Shown here piece by piece: positions 8,915-17,370 of a stretch of DNA of 40,652 nt. The translations under genes and the position numbers were made by a program. Under the pieces are notes generated by a model. It worked only from the letters and a program-made list of their open reading frames with translations, had not been told where the DNA came from and did not search any database. Position 1 is the stretch's first letter. Each line of letters opens with the position of its first letter. Source of the stretch: an uncultured Alcaligenaceae bacterium (GTDB lineage Bacteria > Pseudomonadota > Gammaproteobacteria > Burkholderiales > Burkholderiaceae_B). The DNA lies in contig CALEQZ010000040.1 of assembly GCA_937908115.1 (NCBI GenBank), positions 1 through 40,652 on the forward strand. The letters are read 5' to 3'.

Positions 8915-9463
8915 CGGCGCTGATCCGGCGGTGCGCACGACCCGGTCCGTATCGAAGCCCAGCGACCGGGCATGGTCAAGCAGTGCATCGACCGTCGCCC
9001 GGTCCGCGCGGCGGTCCCGAGACAGCACCCAAAGGTACTTGCGGTCCGGCGTGCCAACCAGCGCATGCCGGTAACCGTCTTGCAGGTGCAAGATCCAATA
9101 ATCGCCCCATACCATGGGCAGCCACGAGGTCCACGCAGGCGCAAAGCGCACCTGCAGCTTGGCAGGATCGGGAGGATCGGCATCGCGCGACAGCCGTGCC
9201 AGGCCGTGCGCGGTCTTGGTTGCGCCGTCGCGGGTACGGCATTGGTTGACCACGTCGATGGCGCCATCGGGGCGGATGCCGTAATCGGCTTGCACCTCGC
9301 CCGCGCAATCATCTTGGAAACGGTTGGGCAGGCGTGCCTGTTCATGCCACGTGCCGGCGTACCGCTGCAAATCGACGCCGCTTTGCACGGGCAGTGCGCT
9401 GCGCTGCGCCGCGCAACCAGCCAACGCGGCCAAAATCACGGAGGACGCGATCAAATGTCTCAT
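8906..9463 (-). CDS. blc: Bacterial lipocalin (Blc-type) lipoprotein
   Basis: Predicted lipoprotein of 185 residues in the bacterial lipocalin family, which bind lipids such as lysophospholipids at the outer membrane. The signal sequence ends in the lipobox LAGC (Cys17). The lipocalin signature appears as YAGTWHEQARLPNRFQ, with later elements DYWILHLQDGYRHALVGTPDRKYLWVLSRD. Length matches E. coli Blc. The ATG is preceded by AAAGGATCTCC, a plausible ribosome site that is itself part of a short repeat cluster. The 3' end overlaps the decayed LysR gene by 9 bp in convergent orientation. Confidence 0.88.
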   Translation of the reverse strand: MRHLIASSVILAALAGCAAQRSALPVQSGVDLQRYAGTWHEQARLPNRFQDDCAGEVQADYGIRPDGAIDVVNQCRTRDGATKTAHGLARLSRDADPPDPAKLQVRFAPAWTSWLPMVWGDYWILHLQDGYRHALVGTPDRKYLWVLSRDRRADRATVDALLDHARSLGFDTDRVVRTAGSAPSD

Positions 9464-9522
9464 GGAGATCCTTTCGGCTAAGCCGGAAACCCTTTCACTG
9501 GAAACCCTCTCGGCTAAACCGG
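9464..9522 (-). repeat. Short tandem repeats containing the lipocalin ribosome-binding site
   Basis: A 23-bp unit at 9500-9522 recurs imperfectly at 9464-9486, 36 bp away and immediately before the lipocalin ATG. A shorter third copy of its GGAAACCCTTTC part starts at 9485. On the coding strand the purine-rich part reads GAAAGGGTTTCC or similar, so each copy carries Shine-Dalgarno-like sequence. Copy number could affect translation; this is inferred. Confidence 0.6.
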
Positions 9523-9622
9523 CAGGCTAGCCGCGCATCGACGCCAGCGGTGTGCGCATTTGCAACGAGACTGCGGCAACGCTATGCCTTGCGGCGTGCG
9601 GAGAGTTTCGTGCGCCCTCATA

Positions 9623-9673
9623 CATTTTGAAAATTTATTATCGTTGACCGGATTTGTATTTGTTTTCAAAATG
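9623..9673 (+). promoter_or_regulatory. AT-rich promoter region bounded by an 11-bp inverted repeat
   Basis: CATTTTGAAAA (9623-9633) and its exact complement TTTTCAAAATG (9663-9673) flank 29 nt. This patch is strikingly AT-rich for the window. A candidate -35 (TTGACC, 9644-9649) and -10 (CAAAAT, 9667-9672, 17-bp spacing) place the -10 inside the right arm. This fits an operator over a promoter for the small lipoprotein starting at 9722. The repeat is visible; regulation is inferred. Confidence 0.45.
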
Positions 9674-9721
9674 CTGCGCGCGCCCTGCGCATCCCGACAA
9701 TTTTGCGGAATCAAACGGACG

Positions 9722-9973
9722 ATGAAATCGATATTTTTGCGATCAATCAAGTGGCCGGCTGTTGCGCTGTTGGCGCCGATGCTGGGCGGCTGTGCGGCAC
9801 TGACGGAATCGGATGCCGAGTATTACCGTAAGCAATGCATATCGCTAGGGATTGCGCCGGACAGCCCCAACTTTGAAAACTGCGTCCTGCAACAGCAGCG
9901 TTTGGAGGAAGAACGGGTCCAGCATTACATGGATCGGGAAGCGCTGGAAAAGCACGACAAGCGCAAGAAGTAA
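9722..9973 (+). CDS. Small lipoprotein of unknown function
   Basis: The 83-residue product begins with a basic and hydrophobic signal (MKSIFLRSIKWPAVALLAPM) and a lipobox LGGC, so it should be an acylated envelope lipoprotein. The mature part is short and charged, with two cysteines in YYRKQCISLGIAPDSPNFENC that could form a disulfide, then a Glu/Lys-rich helix. Similar small proteins with paired cysteines are common in Burkholderiales, but I know of no assigned function. The start at 9722 was chosen because it opens the signal sequence; the frame is open upstream but reads through the AT-rich promoter region. Confidence 0.7.
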   Translation: MKSIFLRSIKWPAVALLAPMLGGCAALTESDAEYYRKQCISLGIAPDSPNFENCVLQQQRLEEERVQHYMDREALEKHDKRKK

Positions 9974-10159
9974 GCCCCCCCGCACGCCGGCCGGCTGCCT
10001 AGGTGGCCAGCCGCGCCTCCCGCGGGCAAGCCCGCAGCCCCGGTCCCGCCACATCGCCTACGCAGGACTGACCCTTGCTGCCCGCCGCGGCAGGCTGGCG
10101 CCTGCTGTGGCGCAAAGGCCGGGCCTGCCCACCCAACCCAACAGCCATCAATGGCACGG

Positions 10160-10202
10160 CAAAAGCAACAAGGCCTTGATTTCTTGCGAAATCACGGCCT
10201 TG
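10160..10202 (-). terminator. Probable terminator hairpin after tRNA-His
   Basis: On the minus strand, CAAGGCC-G-TGATTTC pairs with GAAATCA-A-GGCCTTG around a GCAA tetraloop, giving two seven-pair helices with one mismatch. The following bases TTGCTTTTGCC form a weak T-rich tail. It lies 18 bp downstream of the tRNA-His CCA end. Confidence 0.6.
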
Positions 10203-10219
10203 CGTGCATATGAATTCTT

Positions 10220-10296
10220 TGGGGTGGCTGATGGGACTCGAACCCACGACAACCGGAATCACAATCCGGGACTCTACCAACTGAGCTACAGCCACC
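10220..10296 (-). tRNA. tRNA-His (anticodon GTG)
   Basis: The minus strand gives a full cloverleaf: acceptor GTGGCTG/CAGCCAC, D-arm with TAGCTCAGTTGGTAGAG, anticodon loop TTGTGAT with anticodon GTG, T-arm GGGTTCGAGTCCC and encoded CCA. The extra 5' G opposite discriminator C, typical of tRNA-His, is present at 10296. A -10-like TAGAAT lies just upstream (10312-10317 on the minus strand). Confidence 0.96.
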
Positions 10297-10541
10297 GCTG
10301 GAAAAGCGGGGATTCTAGCACGTTTTTTGGGCGACCTTTCTGCTTCGCAAGCCTAAGCCGCCCACAGCCGTTGCGCCGGCGCCTAAACCGGGCGCCCGGC
10401 TGGCGGCCGGGGCATGGCGCAGCCGCATTTGGGTGACAATACGCGCCGCATGCATAACAGAGACGGCACGGCCGCCGGCGCGCGGGCACGTCCGCAAGCA
10501 AGGGCACGCACCCGGACAGGCATCAACGCAGGCAGGAAGAC

Positions 10542-11996
10542 ATGGCTCGCATCGAAGCGCTGTTGGCCGAGTACTGGCCGCATTTCTTTTTTGCTTTGAG
10601 CCTGGTGCTCGGCACCGCGGCAGCGGTGCACGCGGCCATGACCAAGCATGACGTGCGCGCAGCCATCGCTTGGGTCGGGGTTGTGGTGTTTTCGCCGATG
10701 TTCGGCCCGCTGCTGTATTTCATCGCCGGGGTCAACCGGGTACGCCGCGAGCGCCGGTCGCACCGCCGCGACGATGCCGAAGTCAGTTACTTCGTGCCGG
10801 GCGGCAGCCCCCGGGAGCTGGACGTGAAGCCCGTCGCCGGGCCGCAGTTCGCCTCGCTGAAAATCCTCGGCGACAAGGTCAGCGTGTTTCCGCTGACCGG
10901 CGGCAACGCGATCGCGCCACTGGATGGCGGCGACCAAGCCTACCCGGCCATGCTGCAAGCCATACGCCGGGCGCGGCGATCCATCGCCCTTCAGACGTAT
11001 ATCTTCGACTCCGATCCGGTGGGCCGGGAAATCGCCCAAGCGCTCATCGAAGCCCACGCCCGCGGCGTGGAGGTGCGTGTGCTCATCGACGCGATCGGCT
11101 CGACCTATTCGCGTCCGCCCATCCACCGCATGCTCACGCGCGGCGGGGTACGCACGGCGCTGTTCATGAGCAAAGTCCTCACGTGGCGCCTGCCTTATGC
11201 CAACCTGCGCAGCCACCGCAAGATCCTCGTGGTCGATGCCCGTGAGGGGTTCACCGGCGGGATGAACATCCGCGCCGGCTTCACTGCCGCGCATACGGGG
11301 GGCCGGCCGGCGCGCGACGCGCATTTCCGGCTCGAGGGCCCTGTCGTCAGCCAGCTGCTGGCGAACTTCTTTCGTGACTGGCACTTCACCACGGGTGAGG
11401 ACTTGAACGGCCATCAGGCGTTCCAAGCCGGGTTCGCGCCGGCCGGCGACGTGCTGGCGCGCTGCGTGCCGTCGGGGCCGGACCGTACGTTGGGCAGCAC
11501 GCACGACATGCTGCTCGGCGCGTTGGCGGTGGCGCAACGCCGGGTCTGCATCCAATCGCCCTACTTCCTGCCAGACCAACCATTGATCGGCGCGCTGGCC
11601 ACCGCGGCGCGGCGCGGCATCCAGGTCGACATCGTCATCCCTGGCACCAACAACCTGCGCCTGGTCAATTACGCGATGACCGCCCAACTCGACCAGGTGA
11701 TACGCACGGGCTGCCGGGTATGGCGCGCGCGCGGCCCGTTCGATCATTCCAAGCTGTTGGCCGTGGATGGCGCCTGGTGCTATGTGGGGTCTTCCAACCT
11801 CGATCCACGCAGCCTGCGGCTGAACTTCGAGCTGGACGTGGAACTGTACGACCCGGCCACCGCGCGCTGGATCGAGTCGCGCATCGATAGGCTGATCGCC
11901 GACGCCCGCCCGGAAACCCTGGCGACGCTAGCGGCGCAGCCTTTCGTCAAGCGCCTGCGCAACCGCGTGATCTGGCTGGCTTCGCCCTACCTATGA
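10542..11996 (+). CDS. cls: Cardiolipin synthase-type phospholipase D enzyme
   Basis: Inner-membrane enzyme of the PLD superfamily, expected to join phosphatidylglycerol molecules into cardiolipin. The 484-residue product has two N-terminal hydrophobic segments (about residues 10-65), then two PLD domains. Each carries an HKD motif: HRKILVVDAREGFTGGMN near residue 225 and DHSKLLAVDGAWCYVGSSN near 400. Domain order and length match bacterial Cls proteins. The ATG at 10542 is preceded by AGGAAG. The gene stands alone between two minus-strand tRNA genes. The main alternative is a related PLD-type phosphatidyltransferase; which Cls subtype it is cannot be told here. Confidence 0.88.
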   Translation: MARIEALLAEYWPHFFFALSLVLGTAAAVHAAMTKHDVRAAIAWVGVVVFSPMFGPLLYFIAGVNRVRRERRSHRRDDAEVSYFVPGGSPRELDVKPVAGPQFASLKILGDKVSVFPLTGGNAIAPLDGGDQAYPAMLQAIRRARRSIALQTYIFDSDPVGREIAQALIEAHARGVEVRVLIDAIGSTYSRPPIHRMLTRGGVRTALFMSKVLTWRLPYANLRSHRKILVVDAREGFTGGMNIRAGFTAAHTGGRPARDAHFRLEGPVVSQLLANFFRDWHFTTGEDLNGHQAFQAGFAPAGDVLARCVPSGPDRTLGSTHDMLLGALAVAQRRVCIQSPYFLPDQPLIGALATAARRGIQVDIVIPGTNNLRLVNYAMTAQLDQVIRTGCRVWRARGPFDHSKLLAVDGAWCYVGSSNLDPRSLRLNFELDVELYDPATARWIESRIDRLIADARPETLATLAAQPFVKRLRNRVIWLASPYL

Positions 11997-12001
11997 GCCG
12001 A

Positions 12002-12019
12002 GGCGGCGGTGACGCCGCC
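12002..12019. terminator. GC-rich hairpin between cls and tRNA-Arg
   Basis: GGCGGCG, a GTGA loop and CGCCGCC form a perfect seven-pair hairpin 5 bp after the cls stop. There is no T-run, so termination is only probable. Being symmetric, it could serve the convergent tRNA-Arg as well. Confidence 0.4.
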
Positions 12020-12031
12020 ACCGAAGCATGT

Positions 12032-12108
12032 TGGCGCGGCAGGAGGGGTTCGAACCCCCGACCCTAGGCTTAGAAGGCCTATGCTCTATCCAACTGAGCT
12101 ACTGCCGC
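12032..12108 (-). tRNA. tRNA-Arg (anticodon TCT)
   Basis: The minus strand shows acceptor GCGGCAG/CTGCCGC with discriminator G and encoded CCA, D-arm TAGCTCAGTTGGATAGAG, anticodon loop CTTCTAA (TCT), and T-arm GGGGGTTCGAACCCC. A -10-like TAAAAT (12142-12147, minus strand) followed by a GC-rich discriminator lies upstream, as expected for a stringently controlled stable-RNA promoter. Confidence 0.96.
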
Positions 12109-12385
12109 TACGTGCCTGCCGCCCGGGCAGGAAGCCCGCGCATTTTAGCGTGCCGGCGGCGAGTGGCTCCGGCCGGGTGCCGTCTGGCGCTCGATTATCC
12201 GATACACACGCCACAATCCGACACATGCCGGTTTCCTCATCCAGCACCGGCGTAACTGCGCGTACGATGCACATCGCATCGCATCGCGCCCCGCATGCCG
12301 GAAAGGCCTGCCCGCGCTTACAACCGGTATCAGCCGGGGGGATGCCCGATGCTACATTGCCCCGTCCTTTTCACGAATAGCCAGT

Positions 12386-13684
12386 ATGAAGCCTTTGTCG
12401 ATACGTTCCCTATGCCGTGCGCGCGCCTGGCTCGCACTGGCGTTGGCCGCCGGGCTGTGCGCCGGCGCAGCCGCGGGGGTGAGCTACCGGCTTGACCGCA
12501 CCCAGGCGATGCCGGGCGAGACCCTCGGCATCGAAGCCGTGTTCTTCAACGATGGGGACACGGCCGCGCACTGGCTGCCACCACGGCAAATCGTGCTGCA
12601 GTGGCGCAGCGCCCAGGGCGGGATCGTGCGTAGCCTGGCCTACTTGGAGGGCGATGCGGCCGAGCTGGCCGTACCGGTCAACACCTTCGCCAAGGTCGCG
12701 TGGCGCGCGGTGGTGCCTCCCCGCCTGCAGGGCCTGCAAGCGCTGACCATCGAGGGTGAGCCTGTCATGCTGGCGTTGGATACCGGCAGCAGCCAACCAT
12801 CGACGACCGCCGCCGCGGCATCGGCGCCCATCATCGACGCAGGACGGCCGGGCGGGCCGCCTGGCACGGGCGAGCCATTGCCGCCCCAGGCCGTCGCGCA
12901 AGCGCCCGCGGCATCGGTCACCCCACCCGTGCCGGCCGCACAAGCGCCGGGCACATCGGCGTTCGATCGATTGCGCAACAACCTCTCGTCGTTCGAACCC
13001 GTGTATTTCGACCTGGGCCGGCGCGGCGGCGCCAATGCGCGGTTCCAGATCAGCTTCAAATACCGCCTGTTTTCCCCTGAGGACCCGCAGCATCCATCCT
13101 TCATCGACAACCTGTATCTGGGCTATACGCAGACGGCGCTGTGGGACCTGGCCGGCGAATCCCGCCCATTCGTCGACACGACGTACAACCCGAGCTTCTT
13201 CTGGCGCAGCGAAAAGCTCTGGCAGCCCAAGGGCCGGCACTGGTACGTGGGGTTGACGGGCGGCGTCGCGCATGCGTCCAACGGCAAAGGCGGCGAGGAT
13301 TCGCGTTCGGTCAACGACATCTTCGTCGAGCCGGCGCTGAACTACCGATTCGATAGCGGCAGCACCTTGAGCTTTGCGCCCCGGTTCAGGAAATATTTCG
13401 CATTGGGTAATGACAACAGGGATTACTCTGACTACGCCGGCCACGTAGACTGGAAGCTGCGTTGGGCCCAGGACGGCGGATGGGTACTGTCGGCCCTTTA
13501 CCGACAGGGCGATTCCGGCCGGCGGGCCGCGCAGTTGGATGCCGCATGGCCGTTGTCGCGCACCTTCCTGCGCATGAACGGCTATCTGCACCTGCAGTAC
13601 TTCAACGGCTACGGAGAAACCCTGCTGGGCTACAACCAGCGCAACGAGTCGCAGTTCCGCATCGGCCTGTCGCTCATCCCTTGA
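12386..13684 (+). CDS. pldA: Outer-membrane phospholipase A (OMPLA)
   Basis: The 432-residue outer-membrane enzyme hydrolyses phospholipids that reach the outer leaflet. A signal peptide (about residues 1-30) is followed by a 160-residue extension with a Pro/Ala-rich linker. The OMPLA barrel then begins (FEPVYFDLG, then FQISFKYRLF). The catalytic region reads GVAHASNGKGGEDSRSVND, matching the His, Ser and Asn of the E. coli triad within the HxSNG pattern. Strands continue to the C-terminus. E. coli PldA is about 290 residues; the N-terminal extension is common in betaproteobacteria. The stop overlaps the start of the next gene as TGATG. Confidence 0.9.
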   Translation: MKPLSIRSLCRARAWLALALAAGLCAGAAAGVSYRLDRTQAMPGETLGIEAVFFNDGDTAAHWLPPRQIVLQWRSAQGGIVRSLAYLEGDAAELAVPVNTFAKVAWRAVVPPRLQGLQALTIEGEPVMLALDTGSSQPSTTAAAASAPIIDAGRPGGPPGTGEPLPPQAVAQAPAASVTPPVPAAQAPGTSAFDRLRNNLSSFEPVYFDLGRRGGANARFQISFKYRLFSPEDPQHPSFIDNLYLGYTQTALWDLAGESRPFVDTTYNPSFFWRSEKLWQPKGRHWYVGLTGGVAHASNGKGGEDSRSVNDIFVEPALNYRFDSGSTLSFAPRFRKYFALGNDNRDYSDYAGHVDWKLRWAQDGGWVLSALYRQGDSGRRAAQLDAAWPLSRTFLRMNGYLHLQYFNGYGETLLGYNQRNESQFRIGLSLIP

Positions 13685-15363
13685 TGCAAAGCGCCGGCTG
13701 CGGTTCGACGCGGCGAGCTGAGAACCGCATGCAGCAAGACGTCATGCTCCCGGGCTGCGCCGGAGAGGTTGCGGCCTGGATCCGCAGCCGCGATGGCTCG
13801 GCCTCGGCCTTCGGGCCATTGCAGCAATGGCCGCAGCACCTGCGCGCTGCCATGACGCTGATGTTGGCGCATCCGGCGCCCATGGCGCTGATGTGGGGGC
13901 CGCGCGGCCTGCTGCTGTACAACGACGCCTATGCCCAATGCTGCGGCGAGCGGCATCCCGCCCTCCTGGGCCGTCCCGTCGCGGAAGCCTGGCCGGAAGC
14001 CGCGGAATTCCATGCCGGCGTCATGGAGCAAGTGCTGCAGGGCCGGCATTTGTCCTATCACGACCATCCCGTGGCCGTATCCCGCGACGGCCAGCCCGGG
14101 CATCGCTGTTTCGATTTGCACTACGGGCCGGTGTACGACGACGCCGGGCACGCCGATGGCGTGCTGGCCGTGCTCATGGAAACCGCGCCGCCGGCGCGCG
14201 CCCAGGAACGATTGCATCAGTCGCAAAAGATGGAAGCGATCGGCAAGCTGACGGGCGGCGTCGCGCACGATTTCAACAACGTTCTGCAGGTGATCAACGG
14301 CAACCTGCACCTGCTGCGCCTGCAGGCGCAGGGCGACGAACGGATGGAAAAACGGCTGCGCGCGGCTTCGTCGGCCGTAGCCAAAGGCGCACGACTGGCC
14401 GCGCAGCTGCTGGCATTCGCGCAGCGCCAACCGCTCGAGCCCGAGCCCGTCGACATCGGCCGGCTGGTGGCATCGATGGGCGATACGCTGCGCCGCATGT
14501 TAGGCCAGGGCGTTGAGCTTCGAACTTGCGCCGCTGCCCCGCTCTGGATAGCGCTCGTCGACAGCCACCAACTCGAGAATGCCATACTGAGCCTGGCCAC
14601 CAATGCGCGCGATGCCATGGGCGGCGATGGTGAGCTGCGCATTGCGTCGGACAATGTGACTGTTCCGGTGCATTTCCTGCCGGATATGCCGGCGGGCGAC
14701 TATGTGACGCTGGCCATGTCCGACAACGGCTGCGGCATGACCGCAAACGTCGCATCGCACGCCATTGAACCCTTCTTCACCACCAAGCCAGCTGGACAGG
14801 GGGCCGGCCTGGGCCTAAGCATGGTGCACGGGTTCGTCCGCCAAAGCGGCGGCTACTTGCGGTTGGACACGGCGCCTGGCTGCGGCACGCGCGTGACGGT
14901 TTTCCTGCCCCGTCATGACGGCCGACAGGGGGTCGGACGGCAGCCGGTCCAAGCGGGCGTGCGCGGCGGCCACGAGCGCGTCCTAGTGGTGGAAGACGAC
15001 GACCTTGTGCGCGAAGCGGCCGTGGACCTGCTCAGGCAACTGGGCTACCGCGTGCGCCAAGCACGCGACCCCGATGCCGCGCTGGCGCTGCTCGAGGCGG
15101 GCGCATGCTTTGACGCCATCTTCACGGACGTAGTCATGCCCGGCAAGCTCAAAAGTACCGAATTCGTCGAAAGGGCACGTGGGCTCCTGCCCGGGGTCAA
15201 GGTGCTGTACACGTCCGGCTACACTGCCGACGCCCTCATGCGCCAGGGCCGGCTGGCACAAGGCGTCGCGCTCCTGCACAAACCCTACGGCCGCGACGGG
15301 CTGGCGCGCAAGCTGCGCCAAGTGCTCGACGGCCCGGCCGCGCCCACCGGCACGCAGCAGTAA
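13684..15363 (+). CDS. Hybrid sensor histidine kinase with C-terminal receiver domain
   Basis: The product is about 559 residues. A PAS-like sensor occupies residues 30-165 (MALMWGPRGLLLYNDAYAQ). The dimerisation domain has the H-box KLTGGVAHDFNNVLQ, with the phosphorylated His near residue 195. The ATPase domain shows N-box ENAILSLATNARDAM, G1 SDNGCGM and G2 GAGLGLSM. A receiver domain (about residues 438-550) has the acidic VVEDDD, phospho-acceptor FTDVVMP and HKPY. No membrane segment is visible, so it is probably a cytoplasmic sensor. The ATG overlapping the pldA stop is taken as start; ATG 13729 is an alternative. No separate response regulator lies nearby. Confidence 0.85.
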   Translation: MQSAGCGSTRRAENRMQQDVMLPGCAGEVAAWIRSRDGSASAFGPLQQWPQHLRAAMTLMLAHPAPMALMWGPRGLLLYNDAYAQCCGERHPALLGRPVAEAWPEAAEFHAGVMEQVLQGRHLSYHDHPVAVSRDGQPGHRCFDLHYGPVYDDAGHADGVLAVLMETAPPARAQERLHQSQKMEAIGKLTGGVAHDFNNVLQVINGNLHLLRLQAQGDERMEKRLRAASSAVAKGARLAAQLLAFAQRQPLEPEPVDIGRLVASMGDTLRRMLGQGVELRTCAAAPLWIALVDSHQLENAILSLATNARDAMGGDGELRIASDNVTVPVHFLPDMPAGDYVTLAMSDNGCGMTANVASHAIEPFFTTKPAGQGAGLGLSMVHGFVRQSGGYLRLDTAPGCGTRVTVFLPRHDGRQGVGRQPVQAGVRGGHERVLVVEDDDLVREAAVDLLRQLGYRVRQARDPDAALALLEAGACFDAIFTDVVMPGKLKSTEFVERARGLLPGVKVLYTSGYTADALMRQGRLAQGVALLHKPYGRDGLARKLRQVLDGPAAPTGTQQ

Positions 15364-15495
15364 GGATTGCGCGCAAGGGACGGGCAGGCACCCGCCAGGT
15401 ACGCATCGTGGCGCCCCTGCCAGCGGCATGGGGCCCTGCCCGCCCCGGGCTTCCCGGGTAAGATGGTCCTGCTGCGCAGACAGGCAAGGGACAAC

Positions 15496-15789
15496 ATGCA
15501 AACAGAAAGCTTCTTCGCGTGGCTGGGTGGGTTGCTCGGCGGATTGATACGCGCCATCGTCGACGGCGTGCGCTTCGTGCTGGGCGGCTTCGGCGACGCA
15601 GTCGGCGACTTCCTGGGCGGCATCGCCGCGGCGATGGGCATGAGCCCGTCCGTGTTCAACTTTGCCTGGCTGCTGTTCGGGCTGCTGCTGCTTTATGCCT
15701 GCGCGCGCGCTTTCATGCGGCGGGCGATCTTCGCCGGCATCATATGGCTGCTGCTGGCGGTATTGGTGCTAGGCGGACTGGCCGGCTGA
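15496..15789 (+). CDS. Small membrane protein of unknown function
   Basis: The 97-residue protein is strongly hydrophobic: an amphipathic glycine-rich N-terminal half (FFAWLGGLLGGLIRAIVDG) and two clear membrane segments near residues 55-70 and 76-95. The ATG at 15496 follows GGCAAGGGACAAC, an acceptable ribosome site. I recognise no family. Composition partly recalls small PspC/phage-shock-like or envelope-stress proteins, but that is only an impression. Confidence 0.6.
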   Translation: MQTESFFAWLGGLLGGLIRAIVDGVRFVLGGFGDAVGDFLGGIAAAMGMSPSVFNFAWLLFGLLLLYACARAFMRRAIFAGIIWLLLAVLVLGGLAG

Positions 15790-15880
15790 CAGCGGGCAGC
15801 CGCGTCTTGCGCGACCATGCACCCCTGCTGCATGTAGATCGCCCGGCGGCATCGACAACCATCGTCGCGCGCGTACGATC

Positions 15881-16246
15881 ATGATCTATGCCCTGCTTGC
15901 CGATGCGGTGCTGGCCGTGCATGCGGCCTTTGTCCTGTTCGTCGTGCTAGGCGGCGCGGCAGCCTGGTTGCGCCCCCGCATTGCCTGGCTGCATGGGCCG
16001 GCGGTCGCATGGGCCGCGTGGATCACGATATCCGGCGGGACCTGCCCGCTCACCCCGCTGGAGAACGCCTTCAGGCATGCGGCAGGCCAAGCAGGTTATG
16101 CGGGTGGCTTCATCGAGCATTACCTCACCATGCTCATCTATCCGGCCGGGCTGACCCGCCCAGTCCAAATCGCCCTGGGCGTGGCGGCGGCGCTGCTCAA
16201 CCTGGTCATCTACCTCGCGCTCTGGGCGCGGCACCGCCGCCGATAG
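15881..16246 (+). CDS. DUF2784-type integral membrane protein
   Basis: The 121-residue protein has four hydrophobic segments. It carries the pattern ISGGTCPLTPLENAFRHAAGQ and GYAGGFIEHYLTMLIYPAGLTR, which I recognise as the DUF2784 family. Its biochemical role is unknown. The conserved Cys, Glu and His between the second and third segments could bind a metal or cofactor; this is inferred. The ATG follows closely on the preceding spacer with no strong ribosome site. Confidence 0.75.
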   Translation: MIYALLADAVLAVHAAFVLFVVLGGAAAWLRPRIAWLHGPAVAWAAWITISGGTCPLTPLENAFRHAAGQAGYAGGFIEHYLTMLIYPAGLTRPVQIALGVAAALLNLVIYLALWARHRRR

Positions 16247-16279
16247 GCAGGCGGCAGCCGGCCGCCGCGGTGCGCCGAT

Positions 16280-17245
16280 TCAATTCAGCGTGATGCCGGC
16301 CTTGCTGACCACTTCCGCCCAGCGTGCCAGATCGCGTTCGACGATGGTTGCCAGTTCCCCGGGCGGCTGGTAGCTCGCCTGCACCCCCAGCTGGTTCATC
16401 TGCTCGGCAAAGGACGGTGACTGCACCACCTTGCTGACCGCTTCGCTGAGCTTGTCCACGACATCCTTGGGCATATCGGCCGGGCCGAACAGCGAGAACC
16501 AGGCCTCCAGCGTGAACCCCGGCAGCCCGGCTTCGGCCGTCGTCGGCACGTCCGGCAGCATGGGATGGCGCTGCTTGCTGGTAATGGCCAGTGCCCGGAC
16601 CGAACCAGCCTGGATGTGGCCGATTGCAGAAGGCGGCGTGGTGATGAACAGCTGTACCCGGCCGGCGACCAGATCCTGCATCGCGGGCGCAGCGCCGTTA
16701 TAGGGGACGTGCATGATATCGGTGCCGGTAAGCAGCTTGAATTGCTCGGCGCCCAGGTGCTGGATCGAACCGTTTCCCGAGGATGCGAAGTTCAGGCGGC
16801 CGGGTGCTTCCTTGGCCTGCTCGATGAGTTCCTGCAGGGTACGGGCGGGGGAGTCCTTGGGCACCAGGATCACATGCGGGCCACGGATGACCTCGCCGAT
16901 GGGCGTGAAGCTCTTGACCGGGTCCCACTGCAGGTCTTTGGACAGCGCAGGATTGCCGGTGTGGAATCCTTCGTATGAAAACAGGATGGTGTAGCCGTCC
17001 GGCTTGGCGCGGGCCACGTAGGCATTGGCGATGTTGCCGCTGCCGCCTGCCTTGTTCTCGACCACGACCGGCTGCCCGAGCACCTCCTTGAGGTCGCGGG
17101 CCAAGGCTCGGCCGGCGATGTCCATGGTGCCACCGGCCGCCACCGGCACGATCAGCGTAATGGGACGCTGCGGGAAATCGGTGGCCGCCGCGCTCGCTGT
17201 CAGGACGAGGCCAAGCGCAGCCGTCATGACGCGCATTCTGGTCAT
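16280..17245 (-). CDS. Bug/TctC family periplasmic solute-binding protein
   Basis: The 321-residue exported protein is of the Bug (Bordetella uptake gene) type, which binds small organic acids such as carboxylates. A signal peptide (about residues 1-21) is followed by the family opening FPQRPITLIVPVAAGGTMDIAGRAL. NKAGGSGNIANAYVARAKPDGYT and LPDVPTTAEAGLPGF are other hallmarks. The ATG at 17245 is preceded by GGAGACAGCA. No TctA/TctB permease is nearby, as is usual for Bug proteins. It lies 125 bp downstream of the LysR gene on the same strand and may share its control. The ligand cannot be predicted. Confidence 0.9.
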   Translation of the reverse strand: MTRMRVMTAALGLVLTASAAATDFPQRPITLIVPVAAGGTMDIAGRALARDLKEVLGQPVVVENKAGGSGNIANAYVARAKPDGYTILFSYEGFHTGNPALSKDLQWDPVKSFTPIGEVIRGPHVILVPKDSPARTLQELIEQAKEAPGRLNFASSGNGSIQHLGAEQFKLLTGTDIMHVPYNGAAPAMQDLVAGRVQLFITTPPSAIGHIQAGSVRALAITSKQRHPMLPDVPTTAEAGLPGFTLEAWFSLFGPADMPKDVVDKLSEAVSKVVQSPSFAEQMNQLGVQASYQPPGELATIVERDLARWAEVVSKAGITLN

Positions 17246-17370
17246 TGCTGTCTCCGTCGTTGTAGGTTGTCCTCGGACGGGCATTATTGGCCCGCATCCC
17301 GCTGCTGCCGATGGCGCATTGCTTGTATCAGCTATGCCGTTGCGGTTTAGCTCGCCGTGGCGACCCGCGG

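Noticed and set aside
9560..9721. An N-terminal extension of the small lipoprotein
   Set aside because: It would put the signal sequence and lipobox in the middle of the protein and translate through the AT-rich promoter region.
13462..13683. An N-terminal extension of the hybrid kinase overlapping pldA
   Set aside because: The region encodes the C-terminal OMPLA strands in another frame, and the extension has Arg/Pro-rich composition without a sensor-domain pattern.
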